DNA from: Aeromicrobium yanjiei
GTDB taxonomy: Bacteria; Actinomycetota; Actinomycetes; Propionibacteriales; Nocardioidaceae
Direction: 5' to 3'
DNA length: 64,000 nt
NCBI RefSeq assembly: GCF_009649075.1
Contig: NZ_CP045737.1
Span: 1,550,001 to 1,614,000 of the forward strand
Position numbers and translations under genes: made by a program. How positions within the stretch are numbered: the first letter of the stretch is position 1; each line of letters opens with the position of its first letter. Below, piece after piece: positions 17,276-26,015 of this stretch. The notes under the pieces were generated by a model, which did not search any database, had not been told where the DNA came from, and saw only the letters and a program-made list of their open reading frames with translations.

Positions 17276-18604
17276 ATGGCGGACACGACCCCAGCCAAGA
17301 AGTCCCCCGCAAGCCCGCAGCAGGTGCGCCGCGTCGCCGTCATCGGCGGCAACCGCATCCCGTTCGCCCGCTCCAACACCGTCTACACCGACGTGTCCAA
17401 CCAGGAGATGCTCACCGCCGCCCTCGACGGCCTCGTCGAGCGGTTCAACCTGCAGGGCGAGCGGGTCGGCGAGTTCGCGGCCGGCGCGGTGCTCAAGCAC
17501 AGCCGCGACTTCAACTTGGCGCGCGAGACCGTCCTGGGCTCCAAGCTCTCGCCCGACACCCCCGCGTTCGACGTCCAGCAGGCCTGCGACACCGGCATCC
17601 AGGCCGCTGTCCTCGTCGCCAACAAGATCGCGCTCGGCAAGATCGAGGTCGGCATCGCCGGCGGCTCCGACACCACGTCTGACGCGCCGCTCGCGATCGG
17701 CGACAAGCTGCGCAAGATCCTGCTCGAGGCCAACCGCGCGAAGGACAACAGGGCACGCCTCGCGGCGTTCGCCAAGATCCGCCCCGCGTACCTCGCGCCC
17801 GACCAGCCGCGCAACGCCGAGCCTCGCACCGGTCTGTCGATGGGCGACAGCCAGGCCATCACGACCAAGGAGTGGGGCATCACCCGCGAGGCCCAGGACG
17901 AGCTGGCCGTGACGTCGCACCGCAACCTCGCCGCGTCGTACGACGAGGGCTGGCAGGACGACCTGGTGACGCCGTTCCACGGGGTCACGAAGGACAACAA
18001 CCTGCGGCCCGACTCCAGCCTGGAGAAGCTCGCGAAGCTGAAGCCGGTCTTCGGCAAGTCGTTCGGTGACGAGGCCACGATGACGGCCGCCAACTCGACG
18101 CCGCTGTCCGACGGCGCGTCGGTCGTGCTGCTGTCGTCCGAGGACGAGGCCGCCAAGAACGGCTGGACCCCCGAGGCGTTCCTCGTGGACTACGAGACGG
18201 CCGCAGTCGACTACTTGTCGGGCGCCGAGGGCCTGCTGATGGCTCCGGTGTACGCGGTGCCGCGCATGCTGGAGCGTCAGGGCCTCACGCTGCAGGACTT
18301 CGACTACTACGAGATCCACGAGGCGTTCGCCGGTCAGGTGCTGACGACGCTCGCGGCGTGGGAGGACGCGCAGTTCTGCAAGGAGAAGCTCGGCCTCGAC
18401 GCGCCGCTCGGTGCGATCGACCGCAGCAAGCTCAACGTCAAGGGCTCGTCGCTCGCCGCCGCGCACCCGTTCGCCGCGACCGGCGGACGCATCGTGGCCA
18501 ACCTCGCCAAGCTGGTGCACCAGAAGGGCGAGGGCAGCCGCGGCCTGATCTCGATCTGCGCCGCCGGCGGCCAGGGCGTCGTCGCGATCCTCGAAGGCGC
18601 CTGA
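17276..18604 (+). CDS. fadA2: Acetyl-CoA acetyltransferase / 3-ketoacyl-CoA thiolase (FadA2-like)
   Basis: 442-residue thiolase. The nucleophilic Cys is residue 104 in FDVQQACDTGIQAA. The catalytic His lies in EIHEAFAGQVL, a thiolase-conserved His in AAAHPFAATGGR, and the second Cys in SICAAGGQGVVA. It acts in beta-oxidation or acetoacetyl-CoA formation. ATG 17276 follows GAGGAG; the longer frame from 17222 has no support. Synteny with Rv0243 and the neighbouring fabG4/htdX suggests one fatty-acyl thioester module. Confidence 0.92.
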   Translation: MADTTPAKKSPASPQQVRRVAVIGGNRIPFARSNTVYTDVSNQEMLTAALDGLVERFNLQGERVGEFAAGAVLKHSRDFNLARETVLGSKLSPDTPAFDVQQACDTGIQAAVLVANKIALGKIEVGIAGGSDTTSDAPLAIGDKLRKILLEANRAKDNRARLAAFAKIRPAYLAPDQPRNAEPRTGLSMGDSQAITTKEWGITREAQDELAVTSHRNLAASYDEGWQDDLVTPFHGVTKDNNLRPDSSLEKLAKLKPVFGKSFGDEATMTAANSTPLSDGASVVLLSSEDEAAKNGWTPEAFLVDYETAAVDYLSGAEGLLMAPVYAVPRMLERQGLTLQDFDYYEIHEAFAGQVLTTLAAWEDAQFCKEKLGLDAPLGAIDRSKLNVKGSSLAAAHPFAATGGRIVANLAKLVHQKGEGSRGLISICAAGGQGVVAILEGA

Positions 18605-18610
18605 CCCCGC

Positions 18611-18747
18611 GCCGGGGGGACCGATCTTTCGGCCTTTCGGCAGCTGAGACACCACGAACGCAGAGACATCCGTTCCCCGGGGGACGGATGTCTCTGCGTT
18701 TGTGCAGCCGGAACGACGTAAACGTCGAAAGATCGGTCCCGGGCGGC
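18611..18747. repeat. Long nested inverted repeat between fadA2 and tetR
   Basis: The outer arms, GGGACCGATCTTTCG near 18617-18631 and CGAAAGATCGGTCCC 18726-18740, are perfect inverted copies about 94 bp apart. Inside them a second hairpin has 15 bp perfect arms (CGCAGAGACATCCGT 18659-18673, ACGGATGTCTCTGCG 18684-18698), extended by CCCC/GGGG at its tip and by CACGAA/TTTGTG at its base. The element fills the convergent intergenic space. It may be a bidirectional terminator or a palindromic mobile remnant. Confidence 0.85.
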
Positions 18748-18760
18748 GGTCGCGCGGGGG

Positions 18761-19414
18761 TCAGGCGGTGCCGCGGGCCATTGCCACGGCGGCGAGGGTG
18801 AGGAGCGACTTGACCTCGTCGAACGGCACGGGGCCCGTGACGGGCAGACCGGCGTTGTGCTTGCGGACCGCGAGCTGCAGCGTCACCAGGTTGAGGACGC
18901 CGAGAGCCTGCGTGTAGAAGATGTTGGCGAGCAGGTCGGGATCGCGGACGACGTAGTCGCCGGCCTCGACGCCGGCCTCCAGGATGCGCACCACGTGCGC
19001 CAGGCACGCCGTCATCGCGGTGCCGAGCGAGAGCATCACGGGCTCGCTGATCTCCTCGAGCAGCTCGTCACCGCGGCGACGCAGGAGGGCCTGGGCGCAG
19101 TCGACGAACGCCGGCAGGCGGACACCGAAGTCCAGGAACACCTCGGTGATGTGGCCCAGCCGCACGTCGGGGGTGTCCGACGCGTCGTCGGCCTCACCCA
19201 GCAGGCCCTCGAGCTCCTCGAGATAGCTGACCAGCGTCTCGGCGAACAGCTCTTCCTTGCCCGAGAAGTGCCGGTAGATGATCGCCCGGTTGATGCCGAC
19301 CGCCTGGGCGATGTCCTCGATCTGGGCATCACGCACGCCGCGCTCGTCGAACAGGTTGCGCGTCGCTTCGAGGATCTCCCTCTTCCGCTCCGCGCGGCGC
19401 TCCGAGACTGCCAT
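18761..19414 (-). CDS. TetR-family transcriptional regulator
   Basis: 217 residues. The N-terminal TetR HTH is clear (RKREILEATRNLFDERGV, IEDIAQAVGINRAIIYRHFS), followed by an all-helical ligand domain. ATG 19414 has a TAGACT hexamer 7 nt upstream (AGTCTA on plus, 19422-19427), suggesting a leaderless transcript. It is convergent with fadA2, so it may be the regulator of the fabG4/fadA2 palindrome (inference). A role in fatty-acid gene control would fit. Confidence 0.9.
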   Translation of the reverse strand: MAVSERRAERKREILEATRNLFDERGVRDAQIEDIAQAVGINRAIIYRHFSGKEELFAETLVSYLEELEGLLGEADDASDTPDVRLGHITEVFLDFGVRLPAFVDCAQALLRRRGDELLEEISEPVMLSLGTAMTACLAHVVRILEAGVEAGDYVVRDPDLLANIFYTQALGVLNLVTLQLAVRKHNAGLPVTGPVPFDEVKSLLTLAAVAMARGTA

Positions 19415-19465
19415 GCCGGACAGTCTAGGCCCGTCTTTGTCGGGACCGGGTCGTAGGCTCGTGGC

Positions 19466-21550
19466 ATGAGGTCTGTAGCGGAGCTGCGTCGCCAGGTGGC
19501 GCCCATCGAGGTCGTGTCCGAATATCAGCCGGCGGGCGACCAGCCGGCGGCGATCGCCGAGATCTCCAAGCGCATCAAGGGCGGCACGCAGGACGTGGTC
19601 CTGCTGGGCGCGACCGGCACCGGCAAGACCGCGACCACGGCGTGGCTCGCCGAGCAGCTGCAGCGTCCGATGCTCGTGATGATGCCCAACAAGCTGCTCG
19701 CGGCCCAGTTCGCCAACGAGCTGCGTGAGCTGCTGCCCAACAACGCGGTGGAGTACTTCGTCTCCTACTACGACTACTACCAGCCCGAGGCGTACATCGC
19801 GCAGAGCGACACCTACATCGAGAAGGACTCCTCGATCAACGAGGAGGTCGAGCGCCTGCGCCACAGCGCGACCTGGTCGCTGCTGACCCGCCGCGACGTC
19901 ATCGTGGTCGCGACGGTCTCGTGCATCTACGGCCTCGGCTCGGCGCAGGAGTACCTCGAGCGCATGATCGGCTTCAAGGTCGGCGAGGAGCTGCCCCGCG
20001 AGCAGCTGTTGCGCACGCTCGTCCAGGCGCAGTACGTGCGCAACGACGTCGCGAGCACCCGCGGTACGTTCCGGGTCAAGGGCGACACGGTCGAGATCTT
20101 CCCGGTCTACCAGGAGATGGCCGTCCGGGTGGAGTTCTTCGGCGATGAGATCGAGCGGCTCATGACGCTGCACCCGCTGACCGGCGAGGTGCTGAGCGAC
20201 GACAAGGAGCTCTACGTCGGTGCCGCGACGCACTACGCGGCCGGCAACGACACGATGCACCGCGCGATGCGCACGATCGAGCTTGAGCTGGAGGCCCGCC
20301 TGGCCGAGCTCGAGGGGGAGGGCAAGCTCCTCGAGGCACAGCGACTGCGCATGCGCACGACGTACGACCTGGAGATGATGCAGCAGGTCGGCACCTGCTC
20401 GGGCATCGAGAACTACTCGCGCCACATGGACGGACGCCCGCCCGGATCGGCGCCCAACTGCCTGCTCGACTACTTCCCCGAGGACTTCGTGCTCGTGGTC
20501 GACGAGTCGCACGTGACGATCCCGCAGATCGGCGCGATGTACGAGGGCGACATGTCCCGCAAGCGCTCGCTGGTCGAGCACGGCTTCCGGCTGCCCAGCG
20601 CGATGGACAACCGGCCGCTCAAGTGGCCCGAGTTCCTCGACCGCATCGGCCAGACCGTCTATCTCTCGGCGACCCCGGGCTCGTACGAGATGGAGAAGGT
20701 CGAGGGCGATGTCGTCGAGCAGATCATCCGGCCCACCGGACTGGTCGACCCCGAGGTCCTCGTCAAGCCGACCAAGGGTCAGATCGACGACCTGATCACC
20801 CAGATCCGCGGCCGGGTCGAGCGCGAGGAACGCGTCCTGGTCACGACGCTGACCAAGAAGATGTCCGAGGACCTCACCGACTACCTCCTCGAGGCCGGCA
20901 TCCGCACCCGCTACCTGCACAGCGAGGTCGACACGCTGCGACGCGTCGAGCTGCTGCGCGAGCTGCGCCTGGGCGAGTACGACGTCCTGGTCGGCATCAA
21001 CCTCCTGCGTGAGGGCCTCGACCTGCCCGAGGTCAGCCTCGTGGCGATCCTCGACGCCGACAAGGAGGGCTTCCTGCGCTCGCAGCGCTCGCTGATCCAG
21101 ACCATCGGCCGTGCGGCCCGCAACGTGTCGGGCCAGGTCATCATGTACGCCGACCGGATCACCGACTCGATGGCCTGGGCGATCGAGGAGACCAACCGTC
21201 GCCGCGAGAAGCAGGTGGCCTACAACACCGAGCACGGGATCGATCCCACGCCGTTGCGCAAGAAGATCGGTGACATCACCGACATGCTCGCGCGTGAGGA
21301 CGCCGACACCGCCAACCTGCTGGCCGCGACCGGAGACAAGCGCCGCAAGGGCGCCGCGGTGTCGCTGGGGCAGCACACCGCCGACCTGGCCAATCTGCCG
21401 TCCGGCGAGCTCGCCGAGCTCATCGAGCAGCTCAGCGAGCAGATGAGGTCGGCCGCCGCCGAGCTGCAGTTCGAGGTCGCCGCCCGGTTGCGCGACGAGA
21501 TCAGCGATCTGAAGAAGGAGCTGCGCAGCATGATCGAGGCGGGCGTCTGA
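19466..21550 (+). CDS. uvrB: Excinuclease ABC subunit B
   Basis: 694-residue helicase-like subunit of UvrABC nucleotide excision repair. It has Walker [19 protein letters not shown], the beta-hairpin region [16 protein letters not shown] that clamps [18 protein letters not shown], helicase motifs QTIGRAARN, and a C-terminal UVR motif ([18 protein letters not shown]) that contacts UvrC. ATG 19466 lies 6 nt after TAGGCT (19454-19459) without a Shine-Dalgarno, so it is likely leaderless. No actinobacterial LexA box was found upstream by eye. Confidence 0.97.
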   Translation: MRSVAELRRQVAPIEVVSEYQPAGDQPAAIAEISKRIKGGTQDVVLLGATGTGKTATTAWLAEQLQRPMLVMMPNKLLAAQFANELRELLPNNAVEYFVSYYDYYQPEAYIAQSDTYIEKDSSINEEVERLRHSATWSLLTRRDVIVVATVSCIYGLGSAQEYLERMIGFKVGEELPREQLLRTLVQAQYVRNDVASTRGTFRVKGDTVEIFPVYQEMAVRVEFFGDEIERLMTLHPLTGEVLSDDKELYVGAATHYAAGNDTMHRAMRTIELELEARLAELEGEGKLLEAQRLRMRTTYDLEMMQQVGTCSGIENYSRHMDGRPPGSAPNCLLDYFPEDFVLVVDESHVTIPQIGAMYEGDMSRKRSLVEHGFRLPSAMDNRPLKWPEFLDRIGQTVYLSATPGSYEMEKVEGDVVEQIIRPTGLVDPEVLVKPTKGQIDDLITQIRGRVEREERVLVTTLTKKMSEDLTDYLLEAGIRTRYLHSEVDTLRRVELLRELRLGEYDVLVGINLLREGLDLPEVSLVAILDADKEGFLRSQRSLIQTIGRAARNVSGQVIMYADRITDSMAWAIEETNRRREKQVAYNTEHGIDPTPLRKKIGDITDMLAREDADTANLLAATGDKRRKGAAVSLGQHTADLANLPSGELAELIEQLSEQMRSAAAELQFEVAARLRDEISDLKKELRSMIEAGV

Positions 21551-21572
21551 CCGCCTCGGGCAGGATGTCCTG

Positions 21573-22355
21573 ATGACCGACGTCCTGGAGAACGACCGCG
21601 TACGCGCCACGATCGACCCGGCTCGCGGTGCCCGGCTCACGAGCCTGGTGATCGACGGTCATGAGCTGCTGGCGCGGGCCGAGGACCCGAGCGTCGACCC
21701 GGCCATCGCCGACGGCTGTTTCGCGATGGTGCCGTGGGCCGGTCGTGTCCGCGAGGGTCGGTTGCGGACGGCCGACGGCGTGCACCAGCTGCCGGTGTCC
21801 GACGACGGCAACGCCCTGCACGGCCTCGGCCACGTCGAGGTGTGGGACGTCGTGGGGGAGGGCCGCTACCGGCTGGGTCTCGGCGAGCCGTGGCCGACGA
21901 CCGGCACGGCGTCCCTGACCTACCGCCTGCTCGACGCGGGCCTGCGCATCGAGCTGTCGTGGGACGACGGCACCGCATCACCGTGCTCGATCGGACTGCA
22001 CCCGTGGTTCCCGCGCAGGCTGCCGACCGGCCAGGAGGTCGTGCTGTCGTTCGATCCCGAGACCATGGTCGAGCGGGGGGACGACGGGCTGCCCACCGGA
22101 CGCCTGGTCGAGCCATCACCCGGGCCGTGGGACGACTGCTTCCGCGTGGCCGGGTCGCCCGTGCTCAGCTGGCCGGGTGCGGTCCGGCTGCGCCTGAGCT
22201 CGAGCTCGCCGTGGTGGGTCGTGTACTCGCAGCCGGAGTCGACGATCTGCGTCGAGCCGCAGACCGCTCCGCCGGACGCCTTCGACCACGCCTCCCTGCA
22301 GCCGACCGGCGGCTGGCCTCACCACCTGTGGTTCGAGCTGGACGCCGCCGAGTAG
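21573..22355 (+). CDS. Aldose 1-epimerase family protein (first of tandem pair)
   Basis: 260 residues of the galactose mutarotase-like fold: RGARLTSLVIDGHELL, CFAMVPWAGRVREGRL, ALHGLGHVEVWDV, CSIGLHPWFPRRL, PWDDCFRV and the C-terminal VEPQTAPPDAFDH. The conserved His in HGL and HPW and the Glu in VEPQT match the mutarotase active site; the sugar is unknown. It begins 22 bp after uvrB, with CAGGAT 6 nt before the ATG. It closely resembles the next gene, so a tandem duplication is likely. Confidence 0.85.
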   Translation: MTDVLENDRVRATIDPARGARLTSLVIDGHELLARAEDPSVDPAIADGCFAMVPWAGRVREGRLRTADGVHQLPVSDDGNALHGLGHVEVWDVVGEGRYRLGLGEPWPTTGTASLTYRLLDAGLRIELSWDDGTASPCSIGLHPWFPRRLPTGQEVVLSFDPETMVERGDDGLPTGRLVEPSPGPWDDCFRVAGSPVLSWPGAVRLRLSSSSPWWVVYSQPESTICVEPQTAPPDAFDHASLQPTGGWPHHLWFELDAAE

Positions 22356-22370
22356 GCGAGACTGGTCCCT

Positions 22371-23132
22371 GTGAACCCCGTCATCGAGAACGCGCGCATC
22401 CGCGCAGAGATCGACCCGAGCCTCGGAGCCCGACTCCACCAGCTGACGATCGACGGCCTCGAGCTGCTCGGTCCCGACGGCTGCTTCCCGATGGTGCCGT
22501 GGGCCGGCCGCATCCGCGACGGCCTGCTCCACGTCGACGGGCAGACGTACGAGCTGCCGCAGGCGCCCGACGGCCACGCGATCCACGGGCTGGGCCGCAA
22601 GATCGAGTGGGAGAACGCGGGCGACGGGGTGTTCCGGCGGCGTCTGGGTGCTCCGTGGCCCAGCGAGGGGACTGCCGAGCTGCGCTACACGCTGCTCGAC
22701 GACGGCCTGCGCATCGAGCTGTCGTGGGACGACGGCACGGACCTGCCGTGCTCGATCGGTCTGCACCCGTGGTTCCGGCGTCGTCTCGCCACGGGCGAGG
22801 AGATCTCGATGTCGCTGGACATCGACGAGATGGTCGAGCGCGGGCCCGACGGTCTGCCCACCGGCCACCTGGTCGCGCCCAAGGAGCAGCCGTGGGACGA
22901 CTGCTTCCGGCTGGGCCTGCCTCCCGTCCTGACCTGGCCCGGAGCGCTCGAGCTGACCCTCACGGCGTCCACCCCGTGGTGGGTCGTGCTCACCGACCGG
23001 GAGCACTTCGTGTGCGTCGAGCCGCAGACCGCGCCGCCGGACGCCTTCGACCACCCGACCCTGCAGCCCGAGGGCGGATGGCCGCGCAGCCTGTGGTTCG
23101 AGCTCCGGGCCCGCTCGCTCCGGACCAGCTGA
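22371..23132 (+). CDS. Aldose 1-epimerase family protein (second of tandem pair)
   Basis: 253 residues, paralogous throughout to the upstream gene; the segment ELSWDDGT then CSIGLHPWF is nearly the same in both, as is VEPQTAPPDAFDH. It retains PMVPWAGRIRDG, AIHGLGRKIEW and PWDDCFRLG. GTG 22371 has GAGACT 7 nt upstream. The gap to the first copy is only 15 bp. The two may differ in sugar preference; nothing in the sequence tells which. Confidence 0.85.
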   Translation: MNPVIENARIRAEIDPSLGARLHQLTIDGLELLGPDGCFPMVPWAGRIRDGLLHVDGQTYELPQAPDGHAIHGLGRKIEWENAGDGVFRRRLGAPWPSEGTAELRYTLLDDGLRIELSWDDGTDLPCSIGLHPWFRRRLATGEEISMSLDIDEMVERGPDGLPTGHLVAPKEQPWDDCFRLGLPPVLTWPGALELTLTASTPWWVVLTDREHFVCVEPQTAPPDAFDHPTLQPEGGWPRSLWFELRARSLRTS

Positions 23133-23189
23133 CGACAGTGCGCGGACGCTGCCACGGCGTTCGTCTGGCATTGCTGACACAATGGTGCG

Positions 23190-23312
23190 CGGAGGGGAGT
23201 ATTCCCTGATCGCAGAGCCGTCATCACGGTGACTCCCAGCAGTCACCCGGTTCTGCGGGCCGCATCCCCGGCGGAAGAGACCTCCGGCGCAGCGACGACC
23301 GGAGGTCCAGCC
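23190..23312 (+). promoter_or_regulatory. yybP-ykoY-type (manganese) riboswitch upstream of terC
   Basis: The leader contains the L1 signature GGGGAGTA (23194-23201) followed by TTCCC, then GCCGTCATCACGGTGAC, and a closing GGCGGAAGAGACC segment. These resemble actinobacterial yybP-ykoY aptamers, which bind Mn2+ and commonly precede TerC/Alx genes. A terminal stem pairs GACCTCCGG (about 23279-23287) with CCGGAGGTC (about 23299-23307). That strand carries the GGAGG Shine-Dalgarno of terC, so control is probably at translation. The assignment is by eye; a covariance-model search would settle it. Confidence 0.7.
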
Positions 23313-23313
23313 A

Positions 23314-24411
23314 GTGTTTCTTCCCCTCGCCGAACAGGCGGCCCGAGACGAGACGATCGGCATGTCCGTCTCGCAGACCGAGTGGATCGTGACGATCAGC
23401 GTCACGATCGCAGTGCTCCTGTTCGACATCATCATCGTGGCTCGCAAGCCGCACGAGCCGACGCTCAAGGAGTGCGCGGCCTATCTGACCGGCTACGTCG
23501 GCCTCGCGATCGCGTTCGGCATCTGGGTCATGGTCCACCACGACGTGAAGCCCGGCCCGGGTGAGAAGGGCGGCGACTTCGGTCTGCAGTTCTTCGCCGG
23601 CTGGTTGACCGAGTACAGCCTCTCGATCGACAACCTGTTCATCTTCCTCATCATCATGGCGAGCTTCAAGGTGCCGAGGAAGCTGCAGCAGGAGGCGCTG
23701 CTGGTCGGCATCATCATCGCGCTGGTCTTCCGCGGCATCTTCATCGCGATCGGCGCCGTGGCGATCGAGAACTTCTCCTGGATCTTCTACATCTTCGGCG
23801 CGTTCCTGCTCTGGACCGCCTACACGCTGGTGAAGGACAAGGACCACGACGACGACGGTGAGAACGCGGTCGTCCGCATGGCCCGCCGGTTCTTCAACGT
23901 CAAGGACGAGTGGCACGGCCTCAAGTTGTTCATCAAGGAGAACAAGAAGACCTACATCACGCCGATGTTCCTGGTCATCTTGTCCCTCGGCACCACCGAC
24001 CTGCTGTTCGCGCTCGACTCGATCCCCGCGATCTACGGTCTGACGCAGGAGCCGTACCTGGTCTTCACCGCCAACGTCTTCGCCCTGATGGGTCTGCGCC
24101 AGCTGTACTTCCTGCTGGGCGATCTGCTGACCAAGCTGATCTACCTGTCGCAGGGTCTCTCGGTCCTGCTGGCGTTCATCGGCGTCAAGCTCGTGCTGCA
24201 CGCCCTGCACGAGAACGAGCTGCCGTTCATCAACGGCGGTGAGCACGTCAAGGTCCCCGAGATCCCGACGCTGCTGAGCCTCGGCGTGATCGTCGGCGTC
24301 CTCGCCGTCACGGCCATCGTCAGCCTCACGGTGTCCTCGCGTCGCGAGCGGGCCGGACTGGCGGCGGACGGCCAGCCCAAGTCGAGCGATCCGGACGACA
24401 CGCAGCGCTGA
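23314..24411 (+). CDS. TerC-family integral membrane protein
   Basis: 365 residues with about 8-9 membrane helices. The TerC acidic signatures TEYSLSIDNLFIFLII and TTDLLFALDSIPAIYG are present. Family members act in metal (notably Mn2+) efflux and in metal loading of exported enzymes. GTG 23314 is used because GGAGG (23301-23305) lies 8 nt upstream; an internal ATG at 23362 has no such site. The C-terminus is a short charged cytoplasmic tail. The riboswitch-like leader suggests manganese-responsive expression. Confidence 0.9.
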   Translation: MFLPLAEQAARDETIGMSVSQTEWIVTISVTIAVLLFDIIIVARKPHEPTLKECAAYLTGYVGLAIAFGIWVMVHHDVKPGPGEKGGDFGLQFFAGWLTEYSLSIDNLFIFLIIMASFKVPRKLQQEALLVGIIIALVFRGIFIAIGAVAIENFSWIFYIFGAFLLWTAYTLVKDKDHDDDGENAVVRMARRFFNVKDEWHGLKLFIKENKKTYITPMFLVILSLGTTDLLFALDSIPAIYGLTQEPYLVFTANVFALMGLRQLYFLLGDLLTKLIYLSQGLSVLLAFIGVKLVLHALHENELPFINGGEHVKVPEIPTLLSLGVIVGVLAVTAIVSLTVSSRRERAGLAADGQPKSSDPDDTQR

Positions 24412-24421
24412 ACCTCCCACC

Positions 24422-24467
24422 ACGACAGCGCCCCCGGCCACCTCCTGGTGACCGGGGGCGCTGTCGT
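24422..24467. terminator. Bidirectional terminator-like hairpin between terC and permease
   Basis: A 16 bp perfect stem, ACGACAGCGCCCCCGG (24422-24437) with CCGGGGGCGCTGTCGT (24452-24467), has a 14 nt loop. It occupies almost the whole 61 bp gap between convergent genes. There is no strong T-run, as is usual for high-GC actinobacteria. Confidence 0.8.
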
Positions 24468-24472
24468 CGTGA

Positions 24473-25918
24473 TCACTCGAGCGAGTCGACGTCCTGGAAG
24501 TTGCTGTCGCCCTGGCCTGTCGCCTTGTTGATCGCGAAGGTGATGACCCACAGCACGATGCCGATGACCATCAGCCCGCCCGCGATCTCGTAGACGATCG
24601 AGTCGCGCTCGACCCACGGGCCGGCGAGGAACAGGCACAGCAGGGCACCCACCACCGGGAGCGGACCGGGGGAGCGGAACACCGTCTTGACGTGGTCGTG
24701 CTTCTTGCGCCGCAGCACCATGCACGCGATGTTGACGACGGCGAACACGCACAGCAGCAGCAGGGACGTCACCGTGGCCAGGTTGACCACGATGTCGCTG
24801 TCGGGATCCTGCCGGACGTAGAGGATCAGCCCGAGCGCGAGGAGCGTGGTGAACAGGATGCCGGCCCAGGGGGTGCGGCGTCCCGGCAGCACCGCGCCGA
24901 GCTGGCGGGGGAGCACGTCCTGACGGGCCATGCCGTAGATCAGACGGCTCGCCATGAGCATGTTGATCAGCGCGGTGTTGGCGACCGCGAAGACGGCCAG
25001 GAACGGGAAGACCTTGTCGATCGGGAAGTCGGGCGCGCCGATCGAGACGACCGACAGCAGGGCCCGATCGCCGTTGTCGTTGATCTCCTTGATCTGGTCG
25101 GACGTCAGCACGCTGACGACCGAGATGGCCACCAGCATGTAGAGGATGACCGCGATGCCAAGACCGGTCAGCATGGTGCGCGGGAAGATCTTCTGCGGGT
25201 TCTCGACCTCCTCGACCATGTTGACCGCGTCCTCGAAGCCGACCATCGAGAAGAAGGCGATCGAGGTGGCGGTCGTGACAGCGAGGAACATGCCCTTGTC
25301 GTTGGCGTCCTCGAAGACCGTGATGCGGCTGAGGTCGCCGTCGCCCTGGGCGATGACGTAGAAGCCGACGCCGATGACGATGAGCAGGGCGCTGATCTCG
25401 ACGAGGGTGAGGACGACGTTGAACTTCACGCTCTCGCCAACGCCCCGCAGGTTGATGACGGCCAGCAGCACCATGAAGCCCATCGCGACCGCGGTGATGG
25501 TGCCTTCGCTCACGTCGCCGTCGATCCAGCCGTTGATCTGCAGGCCGTCGGTGAGGAAGCCGGCGAGGGTCGCAGAGGCCGTCGAGGCGCTCGTGATGCC
25601 CGAGCACACCACGGCGAACGCCACGATGAAGGTGATGAAGTGCACCCCGAACGCCTTGTGCGCGTAGAGGGCGGCGCCGGCGGCCTGCGGATATTTCGTC
25701 ACGAGCTCGAGGTACGACAGCGCCGTGACCGTCGCGACGATGAAGGCCAGGAGGAACGGGAGCCACACGATGCCGCCGACCCCTGCGGCCATCTCACCGG
25801 TGACGGCGTAGACGCCGGCGCCGAGGATGTCGCCGACGATGAAGAGCAGCAGGAGCCTGGGGCCCATCACTCTCTTCAGCTCGTGAGGCTGGCCTGATTC
25901 GGCGGTGTCGGTGCTCAT
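24473..25918 (-). CDS. APC-family amino acid permease
   Basis: 481 residues with about 12 transmembrane helices. The start region MGPRLLLLFIVGDILGAGVY carries the glycine-rich unwound first helix of the amino acid-polyamine-cation superfamily. Also visible are SIAFFSMVGFEDAVNMVEEV and ENPQKIFPRTML. This is closest in style to basic or cationic amino acid permeases; the substrate is not determined. ATG 25918 is chosen because the helical core starts about 20 residues later and the longer frame to 26227 runs antisense into the P450 gene. Confidence 0.87.
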   Translation of the reverse strand: MSTDTAESGQPHELKRVMGPRLLLLFIVGDILGAGVYAVTGEMAAGVGGIVWLPFLLAFIVATVTALSYLELVTKYPQAAGAALYAHKAFGVHFITFIVAFAVVCSGITSASTASATLAGFLTDGLQINGWIDGDVSEGTITAVAMGFMVLLAVINLRGVGESVKFNVVLTLVEISALLIVIGVGFYVIAQGDGDLSRITVFEDANDKGMFLAVTTATSIAFFSMVGFEDAVNMVEEVENPQKIFPRTMLTGLGIAVILYMLVAISVVSVLTSDQIKEINDNGDRALLSVVSIGAPDFPIDKVFPFLAVFAVANTALINMLMASRLIYGMARQDVLPRQLGAVLPGRRTPWAGILFTTLLALGLILYVRQDPDSDIVVNLATVTSLLLLCVFAVVNIACMVLRRKKHDHVKTVFRSPGPLPVVGALLCLFLAGPWVERDSIVYEIAGGLMVIGIVLWVITFAINKATGQGDSNFQDVDSLE

Positions 25919-26015
25919 GAACCCCCCTGAGAACTGCGCGCCTGAGGGTGGCGCGTTCGTCTCACCCTCTACCGGCTGACCGCCCCGCGCAAGGCAGCCG
26001 TGTAGTTTCATCTGC

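Noticed and set aside
19415-19465. LexA/SOS box upstream of uvrB
   Set aside because: No TCGAAC-N4-GTTCGA-like sequence found in the uvrA, uvrB or uvrC leaders by eye.
18761-21640. 959-codon minus-strand frame covering tetR and the opposite strand of uvrB
   Set aside because: Only the last 217 codons (from 19414) show TetR features; the rest is the antisense shadow of uvrB.
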